From Isoetes taiwanensis (lineage: Eukaryota; Streptophyta; Lycopodiopsida; Isoetales; Isoetaceae), in assembly GCA_021234155.1 (NCBI GenBank), contig JAJEKV010000021.1, positions 15,079,563 to 15,143,562 on the forward strand: a DNA stretch of 64,000 bases, written 5' to 3'. The notes beneath the pieces are model-generated. The model did not search any database and had not been told where the DNA came from. It was given only the letters and a program-made list of their open reading frames with translations. Made by a program: the position numbers and the translations under genes. This document shows, in pieces, positions 36,900 to 47,095 of this stretch (the stretch's first letter is position 1; each line of letters begins with the position of its first letter).

Positions 36900-38780
36900 T
36901 GTAGTTTTGCATATCGGTTCTTTTGGCAATTGGCATTTCAGAGCTTACGATCCGGAAGCATTTCTAGGTAAAGTAAATAAAAAAAAATGGTCTTTGGAAT
37001 TGGTTCTTGGTTTTTTGCACTCAGGAATTGATATTTGCGACAGTAGGGCATGGATTCTTGGATTTTTGCCATCGATCGATTGTTGGATGCTTTTCTTTTT
37101 TCCATCGTTCCTTAGAAATTTGGACGGTAAATCTCTTTGTTCAAGGTCTCAGGTTCTTTCAGGCGGTCCTATTCCCTCGAGCCGATTTTTGAATCAAGGT
37201 ATTTTTTGCTGAATTTTTTCTGTCTCTTAATTCTTTTAAATCAGAGTTTTTAAATACTTGGTCTAAAGAGATCTATGCTCTAGCACCATACGAGATCATA
37301 CATTTGTTTTTCTTCTTCTATAGAAAATTAAAATAAGAGCAGAAATAGGTTATGCATACCACAACTGCAAAATTAAAAATCTGACAGGAAATCGAGACAT
37401 GATGTATAGACCTAGATGAGTCCAAATTTGGACTAGTACTGCGCTTAATTTGGCTTCGAGCCCCTAACAAATGCCGTTTCTGTGAAAAGGGGAGGGGATG
37501 AGCCCCTAACAAATGCCGTTTCTGTGAAAAGGGGAGGGGATTGTACGTTCTTAATCTTTTGAACCCAACTGATGTCAAACCCTTTTGAGTCAGTTTTTAT
37601 GGCGTGTAAGCTTTGAAATTCTCTGAGTTCGTAAATGGATCATGGGTTTCTGAAATTTTTGCAAAATTCGGTCTACCTTTTTATTTCTTTGATGATGAAT
37701 TACACATCAAGATGATGTTTTAGAATAAATGATTGTTTTCAAATCGGTTATGGAATATGTTTTGAATGCGTGGGCTGCTAAATAGAAATTGTGCTTGGAA
37801 TTAAATTTTTTGCTTACTCTTACGGGCAGAGTGGAAAAAGGGTGTAATTTTGGCATGTAAAAAAAAGAGCTCCGCACACCTAATTATATAATATAATATT
37901 TAATGAATAATTTAATATATAATGTCCACCTAAAAACCTTGCTATTCTTCACCTATACTTACTATTGTCTGATAACTGTATTAGTTGAAGATGCACTACC
38001 ATGTTTTGTATCTTTCTATTTCATGTTTACTTTCTTAAAACATTGATAATGCTCATAAGAATGTCCAAATTTGACATTGGCAGGTAGATGGAAAACAATA
38101 TTCTGGGAAGATAGTTGGGTTTAACCTTGCTATATCTAAGACGAGTTTTTAATCTTTTTGAGAGGCGTGTTTTGAGATCACGGCTTGGTAATATTCAGTT
38201 AGAAAAATTTCTCCATGTTGTCCAGCATAGCCAAATTCTAGTGAAGAATAGTTTTAACTTTAGTGATATGTAAATCCTTTTCAATTTGAATGCTTCAGGG
38301 TTGAGCGCATTTAACAATTGGGCAGATCATCAATCCTCCTCGAAGTATTTATTTTGTTGCATCTTTATGATCTAAGTATGGTGGGAATAGGTGCGGGCCA
38401 GGATGTAGTGGGCACGGTGCCACCAGTTCCACAGCCGATTCGGACGTTTGTGCCTGGCGGGTTAGTCCCCAGTATAAGTTTAGCTTTTCAATTTTTCGAT
38501 TGTCTTGTTTTGAATTTATTTGTTCTCTTAGTTCTTCTAGTATGTAGAGGAAACATATTATTCTTCTAGGTTCTTTGTCCATTGCTTTAGAGTTCTATGA
38601 ACTTTGAATTTAGGGTTTTTTGGGGAACGATCTTCATAGGAATTGGAGAATATGTCGATTGTTGATCACCATCCCTGGGACTTCTACATGGTCCCAAAAT
38701 ACATGGTTTTCTGAGCATGAGGGTTGCACACCGCGATTTTGGGGAGGCGATAATAATTAGGTAGGATTTAGATATATGGA
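36900..38780 (-). repeat. Repeat family A, copy A3
   Basis: Inverted relative to A1 and A2. It carries the reverse complements of the same anchor blocks, for example GTTTTGTATCTTTCTATTTC near 38,000 and TGGTGATCAACAATCG near 38,660. Confidence 0.8.
37458..37541 (+). repeat. Tandem duplication of about 43 bp
   Basis: GAGCCCCTAACAAATGCCGT and TTCTGTGAAAAGGGGAGGGG occur twice in a row. The left arm has a single unit near 14,590. Confidence 0.85.
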
Positions 38781-40270
38781 TCTATGAAGAGGAAATGTCG
38801 CGTGAAGAGTGAAGCGTAGGAAGTACCATACAGGTACCTGGTTTCGAGATGCATATCACGATGCGTTTAAGGAGCGAGGAGGATGAGGCTGACACCTGGC
38901 GAGAGTGAGTGAGAGGGCGCTGTGGCTATGAGCGGGGCTATTGAGAGGACATTCTCACGAAGGAGGAGTTAATTGTAGATACCCATAGGGAGGACCCACA
39001 CGTTGGATGGTAAACTGAAATCTGACACTCACTAGGGTCTTGATAAGGAGTTTCTGGTCGACTCAGAGCGAACCTGATTAGGTTGGATAGATGAAGTGTT
39101 GTTGAGGAGAGAGACCTCCTTGTGAGATAAAGGCAGTGACCTAGAGCGGTAAGCTTAGGGAGGAGGATGTCCTTGAAGGTAGTCGAGTGCATGGATTAGA
39201 AGTTCTGCTGAGACTTGACGAGGAAAAGATGGGTGAGACCTGGGGATAGGAATGACAAGGAAGTAGGTACATATGGGAGTGATGTGACAAGGGGTGGATT
39301 TGCATGGGAGCGGGTGGTGGGAGAAAGAGGCATCTTTGGGGGCGAGGTGATGATGCTAGTGCATATCACGCATCATGGATATGTACCCTCCCAAAATTTG
39401 AGGTCCATTGCAAGATGTGAATGGCATGAGTGGCGTGCTCTTTGTAGCGAAAGAGCTACTAGATGGGCTGAGGTAGTCCTAATTGGAATTTTGTCCAGTG
39501 CGGTAACACTTAATTCAGCACCTCGACTACCTTGGCGTGTCCTCCTCCTAAACTACAGGCTCGGCCTCATCTGATAGGGAGGACTCTCTCACTTAACACC
39601 ACCTCTGCCTCCATCCAGCTAATGCATTGTCATCGAAATCTGACTTATGAAACCATCGTGGCGCGCATTTTGTCGCCATCCAGCGTGTATCACCGTAACT
39701 AACTCACTCTGGCGAAACCAATCTCTCAATAACCTCCCCTCTGCCACTACCGGCGGCTTCTGCTCTCCCTCTCTCTCGGCGTGCCATCTTCCTCATTCGT
39801 CCACCGGGCGCACTCTACATGCACTACGAGGGCGGGCATCCGTAGTATCTCCTATCGCTCTGGTGAAGTGCTTCTTGCACCATCCCCTCACCTGGGCCCG
39901 GCCACCGCAGTCTCTGGCGTGTGTGCCTTCCTGATGCTCCTAAAACTATTTATCTTGAGGACAGCCAGAAACCCCAAGGATGGTGATCAGCTGCTCGACG
40001 TATCTCAATACCCCTTGGAGCTTGTCCTAAAATTTCTAAATTCACAAATTCTATAAATAAACAATGAAAAAAAAATAAGTTTTTTTACGTTTGAGAATAG
40101 TACTATATTTCTCTGTGTGAGTGGAAGTAAGAGAACAAGGGAATAACTCATACTAAAGGGATAACCTAGCTTCTACTATGGACCTAAGAAAGCATACTGG
40201 GACTAGCACAGCCAGTCTGAATATCTTGTGGTACATTGGGCGGTAGGCGTAGCACATCTGGCTTGCCTTT
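38370..40270. repeat. Palindromic element X, right-arm copy
   Basis: Arms of about 0.9 kb pair around the loop that holds the frame described next. It is the inverted equivalent of 11,750-13,720, with more scattered differences than in the AT-rich parts of the arm. Confidence 0.7.
39215..39574 (+). CDS. Small open frame in loop of palindrome X
   Basis: A 119-codon frame. Residues from about 46 (MMLVHITHHGYVPSQ) correspond to MLVHIPDHGYVPPK in the left arm. The nucleotide sequence for DVNGIEW (GATGTGAATGGCATAGAGTGG in the left arm, coding strand) is also recognisable here but one base shorter and out of frame. The homologous peptide is therefore broken in this copy. No family recognised. Confidence 0.25.
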   Translation: MTRKRWVRPGDRNDKEVGTYGSDVTRGGFAWERVVGERGIFGGEVMMLVHITHHGYVPSQNLRSIARCEWHEWRALCSERATRWAEVVLIGILSSAVTLNSAPRLPWRVLLLNYRLGLI

Positions 40271-40289
40271 ATTCCCTTAGCCATATGCG

Positions 40290-41215
40290 GCGCTGAGCAG
40301 GATTACAAAAGAACCATAAGCATGTGATTTTATTTGCTAATATAAGCGAGAAAAGCTAAAAAAAAAAAAAAAATATATGGTACGACTGGGGCAACTGAAA
40401 AACTTCCAATCACAAATCATAATTTCTAGTAATTTGGCTAGTTCACATTTTGGTGCTCTAAGATAGATTCAAAAGTAGCATCTATTTAAGTGGATATAGA
40501 GGCTGGATTTCATGCCTTTTTTGGTAAACTTCTAAGCAATATAACCGGCCCTTTTTATTTTGCTCTCGAGAACAACCTTAGGCTTTTCTTGTACCCATGA
40601 CCATTTACGCTATGAGAAGAAACAAAAGATGCAATAAAATTGCACTTAGAGTGCTTTTGCATTATGATATTTAAACTTGTTACATGTAAAGTTAGGGTTT
40701 GATCGCTCCAAAACCCAAGCTTTCTAGCTATTTTTAATGGAAGTAAACTTCCCAGTTAAATTATTGGAAGAGGAAACCAATTCATTATTTATAAAGAAAA
40801 CCATATGAAGTGGTTGGTATAGATATTTTCTAAGTCACATGCAAAAAAAAGGTTTGTGTGATGTACACGAGTGGCACTAGAGCGAAGCTCCTTCAATGGA
40901 ATCATGATGAAGAACCTATTTGCCAACAAGCATGGTTAAAGCCACATGAGCAGCATGGCAATTCGCATCAACGCTAGGCATCGTAATCTGGATAGCAGTG
41001 GTCAGCCTATCTCATTGCACCTCCCACGGATACCTCTAATCTAGCGAGGTAAATCTAAACATCACGCATATGGATGCGGCATTAGCAAACATCATTCACT
41101 CATTCTACAAACAGCTCGCTGTACTTATTCAAGCTGGATAGCGATTTTCGCCGCTCACCACATTTCTCCACGTCTTGGGAATCAAAACCTGTCGGGATGT
41201 TTGCACATCCTCGAT
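40290..41215 (-). repeat. Repeat family B, copy B2
   Basis: Inverted copy forming the outer end of the right arm. On the minus strand it begins with TCGAGGATGTGCAAACATCC and continues with GATTCCCAAGACGTGGAGAA. It is closest to B1, at about 85-88% by eye. Confidence 0.8.
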
Positions 41216-41257
41216 ATCTAAGGGCCGGTGTCGTCAGGTCTCGGTAAGGATGTGCAA
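41199..41257. repeat. Short hairpin at outer edge of right arm
   Basis: TTTGCACATCCTCGA at the family B terminus is followed about 30 bases later by TCGGTAAGGATGTGCAA, a near-perfect inverted match. It sits exactly at the outer border of the right arm. Confidence 0.6.
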
Positions 41258-41329
41258 CCATTAATGAGAACTATCATGATACAAAGAGATGTCACATAAA
41301 CATATATACGTATGTCTGATAAAAGTATG

Positions 41330-41900
41330 TCATTCCACTAACACTCATCCATGCGATAGGCGAACACCACTTGTAGCCTACTCAAATCCGCTGCTTGGAC
41401 CATAGGTGTCGTGAAATAAATGATCCAAAGGTACACACTCTCGTCATGGGTGGCTGAGATCCTCCACGAAGGGGGTATGCACGTGTGTAGAACATGGGAT
41501 CTACAAAGCAGACATTACCCGATCCTCGTCAAACAACAAGTGTCTAAATAGTCTACATGTATACAACATATAGAAAAAATCAAAGCATTACGCCACAATA
41601 CTGAAGGACATCTTGCATTTGCCTTACATATCTTAGAATTGCATGTGCCAATCCTCATTACCAACCATCATATAAAGCGTTGGGAACTTCGGTCATGGCT
41701 CAAATAAAACCATGTGGACCAAAGAACTCGCATGGTCACGGGTTCTAATCTCCCCTCTGTATGCTCTGCACAACATGGTAGAAAAGGCATGTGCACGCCA
41801 CTGGTATGTTGTGGCAATCTCCCCTCGCGATCTGCCCGACCAAGTTCGACGCCTAAAATGGTGTCAAGCCTCAACCGATAAATTTTAGAACTTCTTACCC
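41330..41900 (-). repeat. Unclassified repeat G, copy G1
   Basis: Diverged match to about 62,870-63,480. The clearest shared block is CCCCTCGCGATCTGCC with CCTAAAATGGTGTCAAGCC, against CCCCTCGTGATCCGCA with TCTAAAATTTATGAGCCGCC. On the minus strand a long, nearly open stretch includes the frame 41,668-41,874 and WRISATHDESVYLWIIYFT upstream, so it may be part of an old transposon protein. I could not place it in a family. Confidence 0.35.
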
Positions 41901-42143
41901 TCTCTAAAGCCGAAAATCCCGCATGAGGACAAAATACGTGCAGATGAATGTCCTATGCATATTCTGGTACATGATCCCATGTCCACCTGCAATCCTATCA
42001 AATGTCTATGCCTCGTGACTAAACTCTACCCAATCCCGTGTTGATGGGACATTAGGCGTGGCAAGCCCATGTCTTTCCATGTGTCCTTCCATACTAAGAG
42101 CGTCCACTGCCACTGTCTCCTAGTCATTTTCATCCACTGCTTT

Positions 42144-42268
42144 TACATCCTGACCATCTCTGTCCCTGCTCTGTCTCTGCCTCTGCTTGGTGGCCTACCT
42201 CTACATTTACCCCTGCCTCTACCCGGTGGCTTGCCTCTGCCTCTGTCATCGTCCTCATGTCCATCCTA
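42144..42268 (-). pseudogene. Arg-Gly-rich C-terminal peptide remnant
   Basis: On the minus strand an open stretch reads DDDRGRGKPPGRGRG, then KCRGRPPSRGRDR, ending in TAA at about 42,144. RGRPP resembles an AT-hook core, so a DNA-binding tail is possible. A stop codon just upstream (about 42,270) and frame changes separate it from the minus-strand frames at 42,463-42,833. The plus-strand frame here, rich in Pro and Leu, is its antisense shadow. Source protein unknown. Confidence 0.3.
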
Positions 42269-42339
42269 TACGTCACTACGAAAGGGGCATATGAGCTCAA
42301 TTAGTGTCTCTACAGCTATCCGGCTCTCTGCCTCATAGA

Positions 42340-43785
42340 AGATCATCTATAGATCTTTGAATGGTTCAAGGGTGCCAAGCCTGGAGGGCACTGGTACATC
42401 CATGTCATTGATAAATATTTGCATAGCAGGAGGACTCGCTGCACACTTCCTCCCACATACTCCTACTTTCTTTTTGCACACCCATCACTGCCCGATTCAC
42501 AACCTAATTCTATACCCAGAACATCATTTTTGTTGGGTGGCATTGGTCGATCGTTGACGGTGCGCATGGACCACCAACAGCAGGTGTGACGCGTACGCAA
42601 ACCATCATCTTCGAGCTCCCGGTCCGATTGGAGCATCTGAAGTTCTCTTGCGTCCTGACCGTTATCCATGGCGATGGATGTACGCGAGCCCTCGAGCTTG
42701 GCACCTTGAGCCATTCAGGTCTATGGGCGGCTCCATGAAGACGCAATCTGGCCGGACCTTCACGAGGGCTCCCGTTGAAGCTTATGGCCTTGCTATAGGA
42801 GCGTATAGGATGAATATATAGCCCGTCCTGCATGGTAGAAGAGGTAGAGATAACTCACCGGCGAGGCAGAGGCGGCGAAGACGAAGATAATCCGAGGATG
42901 CTAAAGTAGATGAAGTGACCAGGGGAAGGCGATGGTAGTGAACTCGCCAGAGTGTGGAGGACATGTGGGAAGAACATGGGCTTGTCATGCTATGCCCAAA
43001 TAAATGCAAAGTTATGCGACTTAGTCACGGGCATGGGCGTTGATAGGGCTGCGGTGGACGTAGAGATAATGTATTAGAAATGAGGGCGCACATCTGTACC
43101 GGTCTTTTGTCACTGAAGAGACAAACTCTGAGAGGGCGAAGACTCGAACCCGTTTGGTTGAGGCTTCGGCAATGAATTTACAATTTCGACTTTAGTTGCG
43201 GCGGTTGGGAGGATACTACGGCTATCTGATGGCGTCTATGTTGTGGAGAGAGGGCATGCGAGAAATTCAAATCGTAATAGAGCCTTTGGTCACATGGTAT
43301 CTCCAGTTGACGATAAGTTCCTTGATGCCATATCGATGATTTGGTGGGAGGTGTATATCTTGACTCTACATCCATGTAAATGCATTGACATGTTTTTGTA
43401 TTGTCTGCGGTCGCATTTCTCTAATATATGCTGCATATAATATGAACATTTGTTTGTCAGCGAGATAAATTGTTCAACTGTTGTGGAGCCACATACTAAG
43501 GCGTGTCTACTTGCTGTTGGAGAGAGGAATCGCGCTATATGGCGAGAGTGTGTCGCTCACATTAATTCTTGGCTTCATGGCACTATGTTCGGCGATTGTT
43601 GAAGCGAGGGGGTCACAGTGGTGTTTTAACCGGTCCACTCCCCACAGAAGTGGGTGGTAGTGGAGATACCATACCCTTTTATGCATTTTTGTCTTTATGT
43701 GACATCTCTTTGTATCATAATCGTTCATGATAGTTGTATGTCGCTATTTGGGGCCTTTATTGATTACCATGTCGCGGGGACGTCG
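42340..43785. other. Unclassified, moderately GC-rich repeat-like DNA
   Basis: Several overlapping minus-strand frames (42,463-42,714, 42,510-42,833, 42,782-43,009) look like decayed coding DNA continuing from the RG-rich block. No motif could be assigned. The plus-strand frames from 43,243 to 43,839 are unrecognised. Confidence 0.3.
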
Positions 43786-43789
43786 AGGA

Positions 43790-44400
43790 TGTGCAAACGT
43801 CGCGGACATTTGATTCCGAGATGTGGAGAAATGTGGTGAAATGTTAATATCGTTGATCGATCAACGGTATGGTGCTAGAGATAATGGAATGAATGTTTGC
43901 TATCTTTGACTTGCATTATGCGAATCGGATGGGAACATCCAAGGAGGTTCAGATGGCTAACACCTCTCGTTATTAGAAGTTTATAGATAATGCCTAATCC
44001 GAGCTCTGATGTGAATGATTCTTGAGTTTATAATGGCTTTAACCTGCATTTATTAACAAATGAATTTTTCATCAAGGGACTAATGAAGGAGCTTCGTCCT
44101 CTTAGATTTACAACCTGCTTTTTCTCTTTAAGCACGCCGATTTAGATATCATACCAATCATTTCATATGGTTTTTCTTCATAGGTTGGATGGAATTAGTT
44201 TTCTCTATCCACACAGATTCGAGTGAGAGCAATAAGTTCTCTTCTCCGCTATTGCATTATTATATGCACTATGACTGATTTGTAACAAGATTATTGCATA
44301 TAGAATGCAATAAGACTTATGTAAAAATAGTTATGTAGCGCATAGTTTAATGACTTAACATAATAGAGCACAACATGGTGTCATTTTTATATTTTGTCAT
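43790..44400 (+). repeat. Repeat family B, copy B3
   Basis: Starts with CGTCGAGGATGTGCAAACGT and AGATGTGGAGAAATGTGGTG. Later blocks shared with B4 are TTTTTCTTCATAGGTTGGAT, CCACACAGATTCGAG and CATAGTTTAATGACTTAA. Confidence 0.75.
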
Positions 44401-44858
44401 CTACACGTACACTAGTTCCTCCTCTTGGCCTACTTCCAGCCAAGACTAGACAGTGGTGGTGGTTGTCGAAGTAGACCAGACTTGTGGATGGATAAAGGGG
44501 TGCTCAGGCAGCAGCTTGCGACTGTGCATAAGACCCTTTGACATTTCGTCGTATTGGATAGTCTGCTCGAGCTCTTCTTTATTTGCCGTTAAGATTCTCT
44601 CAAATTGTTGTTACATCGACCCACTTTTGAAGAGTCGCTTACTTTTTCTTTACAAGCTTGAAGGCGACTTCTTTCAGTGTCTTCATTGTGCCCTTTGGGG
44701 TCTCAACTCCATAATAAACTCCAGCAATCTCATCTACATTCATAGATGAATGGAGGATCTTTTACAAGTTAGGCGATGCCTTTCTTTACGCCAAGGTGCT
44801 TGCATCTAATCATACGATTTGGACCGTAGCCATCTTGCGAAACATTTCACATGATATC

Positions 44859-45149
44859 TCAACTTTGGGTTTGACGATCCTCTTCCAAGAGAAGATGATC
44901 ATCTACATTTGCACCATCTTCATCCTGTTGATCCTCAAAACTTGCAACATCCTCAATATTTTCAAAAGCAAAATCACTTACGGTTTCGTCCCAATCATGT
45001 AGAGATGAATCTGTGAAAGCATCCTCCTCACATCGTTTAAACGTCCCAATCATGTAGACATGAATCTGTGAAAGCATCCTCCTCACATCGTTTAAATGCG
45101 TCAAGATCTGGATCCATTGAAGTATATGAAAGTCTGGATGAAAGTGCAA
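44859..45149 (-). CDS. Acidic unrecognised open frame
   Basis: A 96-codon minus-strand frame. Its C-terminal half is strongly acidic (DWDETVSDFAFENIEDVAS, then FEDQQDEDGANVDDHLLLEE), like an acidic tail. The middle is duplicated by the tandem repeat at 44,988-45,100. Further coding-like DNA may lie downstream on the same strand (MNVDEIAGVYYGVETPKGT near 44,740-44,690). No family recognised. It may be the end of a decayed transposase or a host gene fragment. Confidence 0.25.
   Translation of the reverse strand: MHFHPDFHILQWIQILTHLNDVRRMLSQIHVYMIGTFKRCEEDAFTDSSLHDWDETVSDFAFENIEDVASFEDQQDEDGANVDDHLLLEEDRQTQS
44988..45100 (+). repeat. Tandem duplication of about 55 bp
   Basis: CGTCCCAATCATGTAGA, then ATGAATCTGTGAAAGCATCC and TCCTCACATCGTTTAAA, occur twice in a row and are almost identical. 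Confidence 0.9.
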
Positions 45150-45289
45150 GAGAGGAAATCATTCAAAGATGTGTAGAGCATATAACATGCCTCATGAGAT
45201 TTCTAACATGTGAAAACCATTCCCTACACCTCGGATCGAGAGAGGAACTGATGGCGATATTTGAGGTAAAGTAAACATGATGTTGTATA

Positions 45290-46720
45290 AAAAAAAAGGA
45301 ATCCATCACAGAACAAAGGGGAAGTAACTATGGACTCTTGGGGTATCCAGAAAAAGATTAAAGTGTTATAGGAGTTGATTTTCATTCTACCTTTAAAACA
45401 TGAATAATGTTGCAGGTCATTAGCGAGCCCAAGGGCGAAAAGGCCTGCTGCCATTTCAGATCGATAGAGACAGATTGTTTTCACAGGTCACCGAGGGCAA
45501 ACCATCCGGTGCTGCTGCGCTGAACAAAGCAAAGTAGAAATACAAAGATATAGTATTATTAATCAAACCATGGGTTAAGTCACGGAAGAAAACCCATAGC
45601 ACTGAATAGGCCAAAACTACGCCTTTGAAACCCTAAATGACACGGTGGCAATCGCCCAGAGAATCCGTTTCGTGCGCAAATACTTGACTAAGAACTAGAA
45701 GACCAGAGAAATGGCCGGGTTATTGGATCGGCCTCTCCCGCCACATGTAGAACTGACCTTTGGTCATCGAGATGGGATCAGGCCGGTTCTTCATCTATTT
45801 TGAGAGTGGGAGAAACCGGGTCCGTTCATCAGCCAATATAGTTTTTAACTTGTAATGTTACTTACTTAAGCTAAGCTAATTAGAAATTGTTATTCAAGTG
45901 TGGACTATGAAAGACATTCCCTAGATTCTAAAGGCAAAATTAGGCATAAAATCGTTGAGTCACGGTAGTTCTCTAAGCCAACTCGTTGCTTGGATTCTTC
46001 GTTCCGAGCATATTATAAATATAGGAATGGCCGAATGTCACAGTTGTTAACAACATCCCATTCTAGAGGTAACCAAAGCATTACCAAGTAGTTTAATAAT
46101 GGACCTTCTTGAGCGAAAATTGGATACATAGATAAATAGCCTTTCTCGATCTATGCCATAGTAAAAAATACGGAAATGCGGCTCATGTTTGCTAGCACGG
46201 ATTGCACCCAGATACGCCCACAACTCTCCGGGGAGAATAAGCGGCCGAGGCGAGTGTTAAACTCGGCACTAGCTTGATGAGTGGCAGCCAGCTTCGCTAG
46301 TGTGGACTCGGCCTTTAGTCACGTCGAGTTGCTTCTAGATGAAAGGTTTTCTAGAGCTAGAACCCCAGCAGCTTAGGGAGACATATATTACTAACGTCTG
46401 CTCATGGGCATCTCCTTGATAACAAAACAAGTACATCTTTGATAACAAGCTAGTGAAACTATTATGCGTAGGGATTAAAAACCTGCATGCTTCGGGGTTT
46501 CGAGGAAAAACCGACAATAATGGGATCACTAACCAATGCTTTGGGTCCAAAAACATAATAGATCTTGTACCCTCATCATTAGCCTTATTAGGTGAAAATA
46601 CATCCACGACAATGAAGATGTAAAAGGCGAACATGTTTGAATTGTCTTCTCCATTGATCTTCATCTTGATAACCGATTCTCTTCAAACAATACGCCAAAC
46701 CATACACAAAAAACAGAACC
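45290..46720. other. Intergenic or repeat DNA, unrecognised
   Basis: No recognised coding region. The minus-strand frame 46,335-46,664 (109 codons) lacks any motif. Confidence 0.35.
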
Positions 46721-46734
46721 AAAAGCCACAAGGC

Positions 46735-46860
46735 CATCCAGACACGAGGCCTCCAACTCGAACACTAGGGCCTCAACCGGGCACAAAGCATCAACCCGGG
46801 CACAAAGCATCAGCGGGCACTAGGCCTCCAACTGAGCACAAGGCCTCCAGCAAAGTGGTG
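46735..46860 (+). repeat. Degenerate minisatellite
   Basis: Units of about 19-24 bases built from GGGCACAAAGCATCA and GGCCTCCAACT alternate five or six times. Confidence 0.75.
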
Positions 46861-46864
46861 GTTA

Positions 46865-47095
46865 CAAACAAGTTATAGCGGGGAGAAGGTGGGGGTGGGC
46901 CAGCGTCTGAAGGAGAAGGGGAGATCTGAATGAGAGGCGATAAGGAAACAAGGAGCGAAAAAGAACTTAAATAAAAGGTCTTGCAGAAGGGAAAAAGAAT
47001 AAAAACTAGCGCCTTCACAGCCGTGGTTCTAGGGCATTTTCTTCTATTCCCGGTGAAAGCGAGGAAAACATCATTTCTAGAATCTCACGGGCTTC
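46865..47095 (+). repeat. Repeat family E, copy E1
   Basis: Collinear with 49,140-49,345. Shared blocks are GAATGAGAG, AAGAACTTAAATAA, and TTCTATTC followed by CGGTGAAA and AGGAAAACATCATTTC. E1 and E2 lie about 2.3 kb apart in the same orientation, so they might be LTRs of a small decayed element, but no primer site or coding remnant between them supports this. Confidence 0.6.

Larger units (their letters stand above)
34230..41215 (-). repeat. Right arm of about 30-kb inverted repeat
   Basis: Reverse complement of 10,784-17,800. The inner edge is blurred by simple-sequence DNA (AATGC/GGAAA-rich, 34,255-34,350). The outer edge at about 41,215 is the start of family B. From the inside outwards the order is region D, family A3, palindrome X and family B2, mirroring the left arm. 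Confidence 0.85.

Noticed and set aside
42069-42338. Plus-strand Pro/Leu-rich 89-codon frame
   Set aside because: It is the antisense of the RG-rich minus-strand stretch, which makes more sense as protein.
41330-43010. Plant mobile domain or Mutator-type transposase
   Set aside because: General layout and an RG-rich tail suggested it, but no catalytic or family motif could be read.
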